Assembly: GCA_002049885.1 (NCBI GenBank)
Contig: MVCS01000003.1
Coordinates: 1-20,922 of the forward strand
Length of the DNA: 20,922 nucleotides
Source: Planctomycetales bacterium 4484_123
GTDB lineage: Bacteria > Planctomycetota > Phycisphaerae > SM23-33
Direction: 5' to 3'
Position numbers and translations under genes: made by a program. Of the stretch, positions 5,992 to 13,914 are shown one piece after another; position 1 is the first letter of the stretch; each line of letters opens with the position of its first letter. Below the pieces are notes generated by a model. The model ran no database searches. It worked only from the letters and a program-made list of their open reading frames with translations, and had not been told where the DNA came from.

Positions 5992-7461
5992 GTGAGCGAG
6001 CAGCCGCAGTCGAGCCAGGAACGTCCGGGCGAGCTGGACGAGGAACTTCAGCGCGAGATCGACGAGGCCCTCGGCGGGCACAGCCTGGAGGAGCTGCTGG
6101 AGGAGACGGCCCGGCCCCTGCCGGAACCGCCTGGGCGGCCCTCGCAGCGCGTCCGCCCCGGCGCCATCGTGCGCTGCCGGGTGGTCGGCATCGACCGCGA
6201 CGCGGTGCTGGTGGAGCTGGGCGGGAAGGACCAGGGCCTGGTGCCGCTGGCGCAGTTCGAGGCGGACCCGCAGGTGGGGGAGTTGTTTCAACTGGAGGTG
6301 GTCCGATACGACGCCGCGGAGGACCTGTGGGTGCTGTCGCGCGAGGGGGCGGTGGAGAGGGCAACCTGGGACGACCTCGCCGAGGGGGCGGTGGTCGAGG
6401 CCTTCGTGGAAAGGGCCAACAAGGGCGGCCTGGAGGTGCGGTTCGGGGGGGTGCAGGCCTTCATGCCCATCAGTCAGATCAGCCTCTACCGCGTGGAGGA
6501 CCCGGCCGAGTACGTGGGCCAGAAGCTCCGCTGCCAGGTCATCGAGGTGGACCGGCGGGAAAGGCGGGTGATCGTCTCGGCCCGGGCGCTGATGGAGCTG
6601 GAGGCCCAGCAGCGCCGCGAGGCCCTGCTGGCCGAGCTGGCCGAGGGCGACGTCCGCCAGGGAGTGGTCCGCCAGATCATGCCCTACGGCGTGTTCGTGG
6701 ACCTCGGCGGGGTGGACGGGCTGGTGCACGTCTCGCAGATGAGCTACGCCCGCGTCGAGAACCCCGCCGATCTGGTCCAACTCGGCCAGACCGTCGAGGT
6801 GCAGGTGCTCAGGATCGACCCGGACACCGGGCGGATCTCACTGGGGATGAAGCAGACGCAGGCCGACCCCTGGGAGACCGTCGAGGTCAAGTATCCCCTG
6901 GGCGCCGTGGTGACCGGGCGGGTGACCAAGCTGGAACGGTTCGGGGCGTTCGTGGAGCTGGAGCCGGGCGTGGAGGCGCTGATCCCCATCAGCGAGCTGT
7001 CCTGGACGGCCAGGCCCAGGCACGCCGGGGAGGTCCTCCAGGTCGGCCAGACCGTCCAGCCCCTGGTGTTGGAGATCGACCTGGAGCGGCGGCGGATCGC
7101 CCTGTCGCTCAAGCAGGCCCAGGCCAACCCGTGGGCGGGGGCCGCCCACAAGTACCCCCGCCAGAGCGAACAGAGCGGGCGGGTGACCCGGGCGGTGGAC
7201 TTCGGGGCCTTCGTGGAGCTCGAGCCCGGCGTGGAGGGCCTGGTGCACATCTCCGAGCTGTCCGACCAGCACGTCCGCCGGGTCGAGGACGTGGTGCAGG
7301 TGGGCCAGACCGTCCGTGTCCGCGTGCTGAGCGTGGACGAGCCCAACCGCCGAATTTCATTGTCCATGAGGGGCGTCCTCCAGGGCGACTCGGTGGCACC
7401 GGCTGAGGAGACCAAGCCCCGAAAGAAACGCAAGCGCCCTCTGCGCGGCGGGCTGGACTGA
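5992..7461 (+). CDS. S1-domain RNA-binding protein, likely ribosomal protein S1-like
   Basis: This 489-residue protein is a string of five S1 RNA-binding domains at roughly 56-118, 130-199, 217-287, 302-375 and 388-460. It has an acidic N-terminus (DEELQREIDEALGG) and a basic tail (KPRKKRKRPLR). Repeats 3-5 show the canonical GxVxxxxxFGAFVEL and GLVHISELS wording; repeats 1 and 2 are more diverged. This layout fits bacterial S1, which brings mRNA to the 30S subunit, although E. coli S1 has six repeats and Firmicutes forms about four. A paralogous S1-repeat regulator is possible. I start at the GTG at 5992, because the upstream part of the frame covers the divergent promoter. The Shine-Dalgarno is weak, which would not be unusual for S1. 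The downstream neighbour, yidC, is convergent. Confidence 0.82.
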   Translation: MSEQPQSSQERPGELDEELQREIDEALGGHSLEELLEETARPLPEPPGRPSQRVRPGAIVRCRVVGIDRDAVLVELGGKDQGLVPLAQFEADPQVGELFQLEVVRYDAAEDLWVLSREGAVERATWDDLAEGAVVEAFVERANKGGLEVRFGGVQAFMPISQISLYRVEDPAEYVGQKLRCQVIEVDRRERRVIVSARALMELEAQQRREALLAELAEGDVRQGVVRQIMPYGVFVDLGGVDGLVHVSQMSYARVENPADLVQLGQTVEVQVLRIDPDTGRISLGMKQTQADPWETVEVKYPLGAVVTGRVTKLERFGAFVELEPGVEALIPISELSWTARPRHAGEVLQVGQTVQPLVLEIDLERRRIALSLKQAQANPWAGAAHKYPRQSEQSGRVTRAVDFGAFVELEPGVEGLVHISELSDQHVRRVEDVVQVGQTVRVRVLSVDEPNRRISLSMRGVLQGDSVAPAEETKPRKKRKRPLRGGLD

Positions 7462-7582
7462 ACGCCGGGCACGAGACATCAGGCACGCGGCGCCGGGCAT
7501 TCAGTATCTGCCATTGCCGGTATCGGCATCGGATGTGGACCGGCCGGTACTGCCTGTCGATTGTTTGGTGTTGAGAATAGGG

Positions 7583-7598
7583 CCCAGGCGCGCCTGGG
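7583..7598. other. Perfect 16-bp palindrome in convergent gap
   Basis: CCCAGGCGCGCCTGGG is a perfect two-fold palindrome without a loop. It lies in the 276-bp gap between the convergent S1 and yidC stops. It could be a terminator stem or a protein-binding site. No T-run follows on either strand. Nothing gene-like was seen elsewhere in the gap. Confidence 0.3.
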
Positions 7599-7616
7599 TG
7601 AGTGGCACTTCGGCCG

Positions 7617-7640
7617 GGCGGGGGGCCGTTTCGCCCCGCC
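7617..7640. terminator. Possible terminator hairpin between S1 and yidC
   Basis: GGCGGGG (7617-7623) pairs with CCCCGCC (7634-7640) across a 10-nt loop. The plus-strand continuation TCCTTTG is only mildly T-rich. The position between two convergent genes supports a terminator for one or both. Confidence 0.35.
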
Positions 7641-7737
7641 TCCTTTGCGCTCGACCTTCCTCGCCGCTGCGCCGCCCCATCGGGCCTGCCGTTCGGCAGT
7701 TCTCGAACTCACTGCGCGTGGTGGTGGCTTTGCCCCG

Positions 7738-10700
7738 CTACTTGGTCAGCCGGAAGGGGCCCTTGGGCTTCTTGGGTTTCTGTCCCCTGAAGCGTTTGCC
7801 CGGTATGGCCACCTTGGTCTCGGTGGCGGCCTCGACGGTCTCCATTTGCCGGATGTGCTTGCGGATGAAGTACTGCTCGGCCACGCCGGCGAAGGTGGAG
7901 GCCATGATGTACATGGTCAGCCCGCTGGGGGCGTTGTAGAAGATCAGCAGGAAGAAGCCCGTCATGAAGTAGGCCATCTGCTTCTGGCTGGCCTGTTTCT
8001 GCGGTTGGCTGGCGGCGGCTGCGGTGGGGGTGTACTTCTGCTGGAGGAACATGGCCACCGCCAGCAGCACCGGCAGCAGGTTGAAGGCGTACATGGGCCC
8101 GACCATGGGCCAGGTGGCCGCCTGAGAGGGCTCGGCCCAGCGTATCAGGGCGTCGGGGACGGACAGGTCGGTGATCCAGACCGGCAGGAACGGGGCGTGG
8201 CGGAGTTCCACCGCCGCCTGGAGACCCGTCCACAGGGCGATCCAGATCGGCATCTGGAGGAACATCGGCAGGCAGCCGAGCATGGGGGTAATGCCGGCGC
8301 TGCGATAGACCTTCATGGTCTCCTGCTGAAGCCGGTCCTTGTCGTCCTTGTACTTCTCGCGGATCTTCTCCAGTTCGGGCTGGAGCTTCTGCATGGCCAT
8401 CATGGCCACCTGGCCCTTCTTGGTCAGCGGGTGGAGGCACAGTCGCACCAGCACCACCAGCAGCACGATGGCCAGGCCGTAGTTGCCCAGCGTGACCTTG
8501 CTGAAGAGGTCCAGCAGCCACATCATCACCAGCGCCAGCGCCGGCGGGGCGCAGAAGCAGGGGCGGAATTCCAGCGCGCCCTTGTAGTTCAGCGCGCGGT
8601 ACAGGGCGTTGCCGTTGAACAGGGCCCGCTTCTTGGGGCCGGCGAACAGGTCCAGCTTCAGCTCCAGCGCCTTGCCGGGCTCCAGCCGGTGCGGGCCGAG
8701 CTTCATCAACGGGACGTACGTGCGCCAAGTGGGGCTCTCCGGCACGGCGGCGTTGAGGAAGGCGGCCTTGGCCGCCGGGGCGGCCAGCGCCTCGCTGCCC
8801 TGGTGCGGGAAGATATAAGCGAAGGCGGCGAAGAACCTGTTGGAGGACCCGGCCCACAGCACCGCCTCCGGGCCCGCGTCGCTGCGGCCAAGTTCGTCCG
8901 GCGAGGCCAGGTCGGGCGGGGCCTTCTTGCCGTTGGCCTGGGGCACCGGCCGCTTCATGACCTTCAGCTCGCCCTTGACCAGCTTGCCGTAGGCCGTGCT
9001 GCGCTGGTCGCGCTGGATGCCCTCTCGCGGCACGCCCGCCGCCAACAGGTGCGTCAGCTCGAACTGCAGTTCCTCGCTGCCGAGGTTCACCGCCCGCAAC
9101 GTGACCTTCACCGAGTAGCTGCCCTTGGTCACCGCGTAGGTCTTCTCGAGCCGCAGGCAGGGCTTGCCGTAGCGGCTGAGCTGCGTGGTGAAGGTCACCT
9201 GCTGGCTATTGCCGTCGGTCTTCACCGGCCCAGCCCGCCAGTCCAGCCGGGCCAGGTCCTGGCCGTGGCTGGCTTCGGGAAAGCGCACCTCTCGCGTGGC
9301 CATGGCGTAGAGGTCCTGGCGCTCGTGCGGTACCGGGTTCAGCAGGCTGTAGTTGCCCCACAGGTCGGGCACCTTGCCCGGGTCCTTCTGGAGCAGCTCG
9401 GGGCAGTCCTTGAGGGCCTTGCGGAGGCCGGGTCTGGTTTCCAGAAGCTTGCGAAACTCCTCGGGCAGCTTGGCCGCCGACGCCGGCTGGAGAAGCTTTG
9501 GGCCCATCGCGCGGAGTTGGGGATACTTGGCCACCAGCCCCTCCAGTTCGGGGTACTGCTGGCGCAGCCTGCGCAGGCGGCGCCGCCGATAGGCCTTCTG
9601 TACGGTCCGGCGGTAGGTGTCCGGAGAGCGCCGGTAGTATTTCTTGTCGGCCACCGTGCGGAAGTGCTCCGAGAGCTTCAGCGTGCGGATGGCCGCCCCC
9701 AGGGTGGTCAACTGCACCTGGAACTTGTATCCGCTGCGCTGGTCCAACGAGCCCAGCAGCACCTCCCCCCGCGGCCCGGCCTCGGCCTGCCAGCCTGTGC
9801 CCCGACCGGCCTTTCGGGCCTTGTAGGCCGGGTCGGCCTCGAATGGGTCGGGCTGCCTGGGCCCGGCGTAGAGCTTCATCCGGACCGTCAGTGCCCCCGC
9901 CGGCCCGATGCGGCTGGGGCCGAGGTTCATCCCCGCCAGGAAGGTCCGCCGCCGGGCCGATTCCTGGATGGCCGCGGCGAAGAACCGCGCCGGGGCCGAG
10001 GGCCCCGCCAGCGGCCCGAGCCGGCCTCCGGGGATGATGCAGGTCAGGGCCGTGTTGTCCCGATCGGCCAGTCCCAGCCACAGCACCGGCTCGGCGGCGT
10101 CGGACCGGCCCAGCCACCGGCAGTGCCGCAGCCCCAGGGCCATGTCCCGCGTCGCGGCCAGGGGGATCCGGCGGAGCTGGAGGTTCCCGCCTACCAACCG
10201 CCCGTAGATCAGCTCCCGCTGCTCGGGCCCGGACGCCGCTGCGGCCAGACCGGTGGTGCCGAACTGGGTCAGTTTCACCGTCACCTCCCTGGCCGCCAGG
10301 TTCACCGCCCGCAGGCTCACCTGCACGAAGTTGCTGCCCTTGGCCAGGGAGTAGGTCTTCTCCAGGCGGACGTAGTCCTGCCCGTTGCGCTTCACGGCCA
10401 GCGTGAAGGTCAGGCTTTGCGTGCCGTCGGGGGCGCGTCGGACCTCACCTGCTCGCCAGTGCAGGACGGTGAGGTTCTGGCCTCGGCCTTCGTCGGGGAA
10501 GAGGATGTGGCGGGTCGCCAGGGGATAGTAGCTCCGGCCGGCGAAGGTGACGGCCCTGAGCAGTTGGCCTCCGCGGGCGAGCTTGAGGCCCTTGACGGCC
10601 GCCCCCAGGCTGCTCAGCGACAGCTCCAGGCGGTAGCCGCTGGCCGGGTCGGTCGAGCCCAGCGTCGCTTCCTTGGCGGGGTGGACCTCCCAGCGCCAGC

Positions 10701-10899
10701 TCGCCCCGGCGGCCGGCCTGGAGGCGGGCGAGGGTTGGCTCTGCTGGCTGGCGCGGTCCGTTGCCGGCCGGGAGGCAGGCCGGGGTTGGGCCTTGCCGGC
10801 CTGTTCCGGCACCTTGGCGGTGCGCTGAAGGATCAATGCCACGACCATGGTGGCGCCGGAGGCGACCACGAGTATCCACAGCAGGCGTCGAGCGTCCAA
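7738..10899 (-). CDS. yidC: YidC membrane insertase with duplicated periplasmic domain
   Basis: YidC inserts and folds inner-membrane proteins, alone or with Sec. This product is 1053 residues, about twice the usual Gram-negative length. Residues 6-24 form the first membrane span, followed by a Pro/Ala/Ser/Gln-rich linker. A periplasmic beta-sandwich-type domain then occurs twice, at about 80-346 and 382-754. Shared words include GSxDxxSGY, SLGAA/TLGAA, RLEKTY, LRAVNL, LGRSDA and LYAGP/LFAGP. The second copy has an extra block of about 100 residues (412-515). The conserved insertase core is at 785-1017, with NYGLAIVLLVVLVRL, HPLTKK, SAGITPMLGCLPMFLQMP and a C-terminal basic tail. Arg819 matches the essential groove Arg. 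The start is TTG with AAGGAG six bases upstream. It directly follows a phosphoesterase gene. Confidence 0.95.
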   Translation of the reverse strand: MDARRLLWILVVASGATMVVALILQRTAKVPEQAGKAQPRPASRPATDRASQQSQPSPASRPAAGASWRWEVHPAKEATLGSTDPASGYRLELSLSSLGAAVKGLKLARGGQLLRAVTFAGRSYYPLATRHILFPDEGRGQNLTVLHWRAGEVRRAPDGTQSLTFTLAVKRNGQDYVRLEKTYSLAKGSNFVQVSLRAVNLAAREVTVKLTQFGTTGLAAAASGPEQRELIYGRLVGGNLQLRRIPLAATRDMALGLRHCRWLGRSDAAEPVLWLGLADRDNTALTCIIPGGRLGPLAGPSAPARFFAAAIQESARRRTFLAGMNLGPSRIGPAGALTVRMKLYAGPRQPDPFEADPAYKARKAGRGTGWQAEAGPRGEVLLGSLDQRSGYKFQVQLTTLGAAIRTLKLSEHFRTVADKKYYRRSPDTYRRTVQKAYRRRRLRRLRQQYPELEGLVAKYPQLRAMGPKLLQPASAAKLPEEFRKLLETRPGLRKALKDCPELLQKDPGKVPDLWGNYSLLNPVPHERQDLYAMATREVRFPEASHGQDLARLDWRAGPVKTDGNSQQVTFTTQLSRYGKPCLRLEKTYAVTKGSYSVKVTLRAVNLGSEELQFELTHLLAAGVPREGIQRDQRSTAYGKLVKGELKVMKRPVPQANGKKAPPDLASPDELGRSDAGPEAVLWAGSSNRFFAAFAYIFPHQGSEALAAPAAKAAFLNAAVPESPTWRTYVPLMKLGPHRLEPGKALELKLDLFAGPKKRALFNGNALYRALNYKGALEFRPCFCAPPALALVMMWLLDLFSKVTLGNYGLAIVLLVVLVRLCLHPLTKKGQVAMMAMQKLQPELEKIREKYKDDKDRLQQETMKVYRSAGITPMLGCLPMFLQMPIWIALWTGLQAAVELRHAPFLPVWITDLSVPDALIRWAEPSQAATWPMVGPMYAFNLLPVLLAVAMFLQQKYTPTAAAASQPQKQASQKQMAYFMTGFFLLIFYNAPSGLTMYIMASTFAGVAEQYFIRKHIRQMETVEAATETKVAIPGKRFRGQKPKKPKGPFRLTK

Positions 10900-10905
10900 A
10901 CGGCA

Positions 10906-10911
10906 CTCCTT
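10906..10911 (-). promoter_or_regulatory. Shine-Dalgarno that fixes the TTG start of yidC
   Basis: On the minus strand AAGGAG ends six bases before TTG (10899-10897), an ideal spacing. Its first base overlaps the TGA stop (10913-10911) of the upstream phosphoesterase gene, so translation of the two genes is probably coupled. Confidence 0.7.
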
Positions 10912-11690
10912 CAGCGGCCTTCACGAAGCCGGTTGCCCAGGTAATCGTCCAGTGCCGCCGTCGCGTAAACCTTGGAGATCGTCTCTTCCACGTCGTAGGC
11001 CACCCGCAGGAAGCGCACGCGCCGCTCTTCCAGGATGACGTAACTGGCGCGGGTGTCGCGGTCCCTCGGCTGGCCCACCGAGCCGACGTTGATGAGGGTC
11101 TTGCTTCCGGGATCGACCTCGTACAGCCCCCCGAACTCCTCCGGACTGTAATAGTCCGGCGCCGGCAGGAATACGCCGGGGACGTGGCTGTGGCCGATGA
11201 GACAGACGTTGTTGAACCGCTCGAAGCATCCCTGGAGCTTGCCCGGGTAGTTGTAGATGTCGTCGGGGAAGATGTATTCGTTCACCGGCCGGCGGGGCGA
11301 GCCGTGCACCAGCATGATCTCGCCGACGGGACTGGTCTCCGGCCCCAGCACGCGCGACGCCGGCAGGTTGCCCAGGAAGTCCCAGCGCCGGTTGCGCACG
11401 GCCACGTCGGGCTCGTCCTCGAGCACCTGGCGCGTCCAGTAGCAGGCGTTCTCAGCCCCCAGGTTGAAGTTGTCCGGCTCGTACAGGACGGCGAAATCGT
11501 GGTTGCCCATCAGCGTCAGCTCGCAGCGCTCGGCCACCGTGTCCAGACACTCCTTGGGCTCAGGCCCGTAGCCCACCACGTCGCCCAGGCAGACGATGCG
11601 CTGCACGCCCCGCTCGGCGATGTCTGCCAACACCGCCTCCAGGGCCGCCAGGTTGCCGTGAATGTCGCTGATGACGGCAATCTTTTCCAT
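10911..11690 (-). CDS. Calcineurin-like metallophosphoesterase
   Basis: This 259-residue protein carries the full two-metal phosphoesterase motif set: SDIHGN (Asp9, His11), GDVVGYGP (Asp37), GNHD (Asn63, His64), VHGSP (His129) and GHSHVP (His167, His169). Relatives of this length cleave phosphodiesters or phosphoprotein and nucleotide substrates; the wording DIHGNLAALEAV is typical of the YfcE/PP-like soluble group. No signal peptide is present, so it should act in the cytoplasm. I take the ATG at 11690 because GGAG lies eight bases upstream; a GTG at 11699 would overlap that GGAG. It is the first gene of an operon with yidC, and the intergenic distance is only 11 nt. A functional link to membrane insertion is not evident. 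Confidence 0.9.
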   Translation of the reverse strand: MEKIAVISDIHGNLAALEAVLADIAERGVQRIVCLGDVVGYGPEPKECLDTVAERCELTLMGNHDFAVLYEPDNFNLGAENACYWTRQVLEDEPDVAVRNRRWDFLGNLPASRVLGPETSPVGEIMLVHGSPRRPVNEYIFPDDIYNYPGKLQGCFERFNNVCLIGHSHVPGVFLPAPDYYSPEEFGGLYEVDPGSKTLINVGSVGQPRDRDTRASYVILEERRVRFLRVAYDVEETISKVYATAALDDYLGNRLREGR

Positions 11691-11713
11691 GCCCGCCACT
11701 CCGAGTGGGCCTT

Positions 11714-11743
11714 ATGCTATGTCCCCGTTGCCGTGGTTGTCAA
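11714..11743 (-). promoter_or_regulatory. Candidate promoter of the phosphoesterase-yidC operon
   Basis: On the minus strand a perfect TTGACA (11743-11738) is followed after 18 bp by TAGCAT (11719-11714). Transcription would start about 17 nt before the ATG at 11690. This is the best sigma-70-type match found in the window. Confidence 0.5.
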
Positions 11744-11815
11744 ACCGGCTTTGCCCCTGCGGGCCGTCGCCCAAGGCCCCGGCAGCGGGCGTGGTCTGCG
11801 AAGGCCGGTGGCGGA

Positions 11816-11843
11816 TTGCCCCCGCCGCCGTGATCCCTAAACT
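11816..11843 (+). promoter_or_regulatory. Candidate promoter for the solute-binding lipoprotein
   Basis: TTGCCC (11816-11821) and TAAACT (11838-11843) are spaced 16 bp apart, each matching four of six consensus bases. The lipoprotein start follows at 11872 with a strong GGAAGGAG. The arrangement is divergent from the phosphoesterase promoter. Confidence 0.33.
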
Positions 11844-11871
11844 AATCGTCAGACTCGGAAGGAGACAAAGC

Positions 11872-13224
11872 ATGCCTGCCGCATCCCGTGCCCGCCGGTG
11901 CATCTGGCTGCTGCTGTTGTTGCCGGCCCTCGCCGCCGGTTGCAGGAAGAAGACCACCCCCGACCTGATAATCGTCAGCCCGCACAACAAGAAGATCGAG
12001 GCGGAGTTCGACCGGGCGTTCCGGCTCTGGCATCAACGGCACTTCGGGTGGGACGTGAAGATACAGTGGCGAGACGTGGGCGGGACCACCTCCACCACGC
12101 GGTTCCTGCTGAACCAGTACCGCCGCGCGGATACCAGCGGCATCGACGTGTACTTCGGGGGGGGCAGCCCGGACCACCGGCTGCTGGCCGCCAGGGGCTG
12201 CACCGTGCCGGTCCACCTGCCGCCTGAGATCCTCAGCCAGTTGCCCCGGACCATCGGCGGGGTCCGACAGTACGACCCCAAGGGGCACTGGTACGGGGCG
12301 GCCGTGAGCTGCTTCGGCATCCTCTACAACGCCAAGCTGCTGAAGGCCAAGAGCCTCCCCATCCCCCGGCGCTGGGACGACCTGACCGCCCCGGCCATGT
12401 TTGGCCGGATCGCCGCCGCCGACGCCACCCAGTCCGGCAGCGCCCGCGCCGCCTACGAGATGATCGTCCAGTCCGCCTCCGACTGGCCGGCGGGCTGGGC
12501 CAAGCTCCTGAAGATCTTCGCCAACTGCAAGCGCTTCGCCCGGGGCTCCTCCGACGTGGTCAACGATGTGGCCAACGGCGACGTGCTGGCCGGGGCGGCC
12601 ATCGACTTCTACGCCTATAACCAGATCGCCCTGGCCGGGGATGACCTGGGCTTTGCCGTGGTGGCCGGCACAACCGCCTTCACGCCCGACCCCATCAGCC
12701 TGTTGAAGGGCGCGCCCCACCGGCAGATGGCCCAGCGCTTCATCGAGTTCGTGCTCTCGCGCGAGGGCCAGTTCCTCTGGTGCCTGCCGCCGGGCACCCC
12801 CGGCGGGCCGAAGGAGCACGCCCTCTACCGCCAGCCCATCCGCCGCGACGTGTACCGGCTCTGCAAGGGCAAGATGCTCTCGCCCCTGGTGGACGTCTTC
12901 GAGCGCTCCGGCGACTTCAAGCTCGACGAGGAGGCCGCCTCCATCCGCATCAGCCGGCTCCACGGCCCGCTGATGAAGGCCGCCGCCATGGACAGCCAGG
13001 CCGAACTCCGCCGCGCCTGGAAGACCATCCTCCAGGCCGGCCAGAGCGACCGCGCCAAGGCGCTGCTGAAGGACTTCACCGCACTCCCGGCCGACCTGGC
13101 CGACGAGAAGACCGCCCTGGAAACCGCCAAGAAACTCTCCGACCCCAAGCAGCGGGAGCTCATCACCGGCAGGTGGCAGCGGTTCTTCCGCCGGAAGTAC
13201 GAGCGCATCGCCGCCGGGTCGTAA
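11872..13224 (+). CDS. Iron/sugar-type extracellular solute-binding lipoprotein
   Basis: The 450-residue product starts with a lipoprotein signal: basic RARR, a Leu-rich core and the lipobox AAGC with Cys24 as the lipidation site. The mature part begins PDLIIVSPHNKKIEAEF and continues through IDVYFGGGSPDHRLLAARG, KGHWYGAAVSCFGILYNAKLL and RWDDL. This is the order seen in binding proteins of the ferric-iron/AfuA-like group of ABC importers. GAAIDFYAYNQIA and GAPHRQMAQRFIEFVLS complete the fold. The last 116 residues (from about 335) form an unusual helical, charged extension ending in WQRFFRRKYERI. The ATG at 11872 has GGAAGGAG seven bases upstream. No permease or ATPase gene lies next to it, so its partners and ligand are unknown. 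Confidence 0.85.
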   Translation: MPAASRARRCIWLLLLLPALAAGCRKKTTPDLIIVSPHNKKIEAEFDRAFRLWHQRHFGWDVKIQWRDVGGTTSTTRFLLNQYRRADTSGIDVYFGGGSPDHRLLAARGCTVPVHLPPEILSQLPRTIGGVRQYDPKGHWYGAAVSCFGILYNAKLLKAKSLPIPRRWDDLTAPAMFGRIAAADATQSGSARAAYEMIVQSASDWPAGWAKLLKIFANCKRFARGSSDVVNDVANGDVLAGAAIDFYAYNQIALAGDDLGFAVVAGTTAFTPDPISLLKGAPHRQMAQRFIEFVLSREGQFLWCLPPGTPGGPKEHALYRQPIRRDVYRLCKGKMLSPLVDVFERSGDFKLDEEAASIRISRLHGPLMKAAAMDSQAELRRAWKTILQAGQSDRAKALLKDFTALPADLADEKTALETAKKLSDPKQRELITGRWQRFFRRKYERIAAGS

Positions 13225-13264
13225 GGGCGCCGCCGAGAACGACCCGGGGGACCTCACCTATCTG

Positions 13265-13662
13265 CTACCGGCGGGCGGATACGGCCTTTTCCGGGCGGAA
13301 CGTGCGGCAGGTTTCGAGCAGGTAGGCCGCGGCCACCATGCCGCCGGTACCGGCGGAGGCCCGCTTGCCGCGGTAATAGTCCAGGCAGACCCGGCGCAAT
13401 TGCGGGTCGAAGAACCCCAGGTGCAGCCACCGGCCGGCCTGGGGTCCTTCCAGCCGCCGGCATTGGCGAGTTCGCCCGCCCCGGTGGGCGCGCCCTTCTC
13501 GCCCACCCGGCGGACGACCACCTTCTCACCATCCGCGTAGGCCGCGATGAGGGCCCCGCTGGCCGTCCGGCAGATGGTGGGCCAGGCCTCGCCGGCGGCG
13601 CTGCGGTCGCGGCAACACCAGCACGTGCACAAGGCGACTGCCAGGAGTGCCCTGCTTGGCAT
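13265..13662 (-). pseudogene. Small secreted protein gene broken by a one-base frameshift
   Basis: From the ATG at 13662 the frame encodes a signal-like N-terminus (MPSRALLAVALCTCWCC), then TASGALIAAYADGEKVVVRR and ELANAGGWKDP. After that, the natural-looking sequence continues in the next frame as QAGRWLHLGFFDPQLRR, VCLDYYRGKRASAGTGG, MVAAAYLLETCRTFRP, ending at a TAG (13267-13265). Adding one base at the run of four G (13441-13444; CCCC on the coding strand) restores a continuous 132-residue protein. I do not recognise the family. It faces the lipoprotein gene convergently and diverges from the URO-D-like gene. It is either a recent pseudogene or a base-calling error in a homopolymer. Confidence 0.6.
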
Positions 13663-13824
13663 GACCGGCAATTCCTCGGTTCCGGCCCGGCGGGCGGGCT
13701 GTCGAACTCGGCCCCGAGCCGGCTGTGAGGCGTCCCGAGCGCCGCGGCGATCCGCGGCAGTGGAGACGACCGGCGGCGCCGGCGGTGGAGTGTTCGCCAA
13801 GGACGCCCGGGGCGTCAATGGCCC

Positions 13825-13838
13825 TATACTATATAATT
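13825..13838 (+). promoter_or_regulatory. AT-rich -10-like box before the URO-D-like gene
   Basis: TATACTATATAATT contains both TATACT and a perfect TATAAT (13832-13837) in otherwise very GC-rich DNA, 77 bp before the start codon. No convincing -35 hexamer lies at the usual distance. The string CTATACTATAT is shared with the divergent gap at 5887-5897. Confidence 0.4.
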
Positions 13839-13914
13839 CCTTCCTCCTTGGCCGACAGATCCGGCAGGCCGGGCCCATGTGGCTGCTCGGCGCCGCCCGG
13901 AACCGGAGGCGAAC

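Noticed and set aside
7561..10944. A 1127-codon open frame on the plus strand opposite yidC.
   Set aside because: It is a GC-rich shadow: His/Gln/Gly/Leu-rich with no recognisable domain, while the minus strand encodes a clear YidC.
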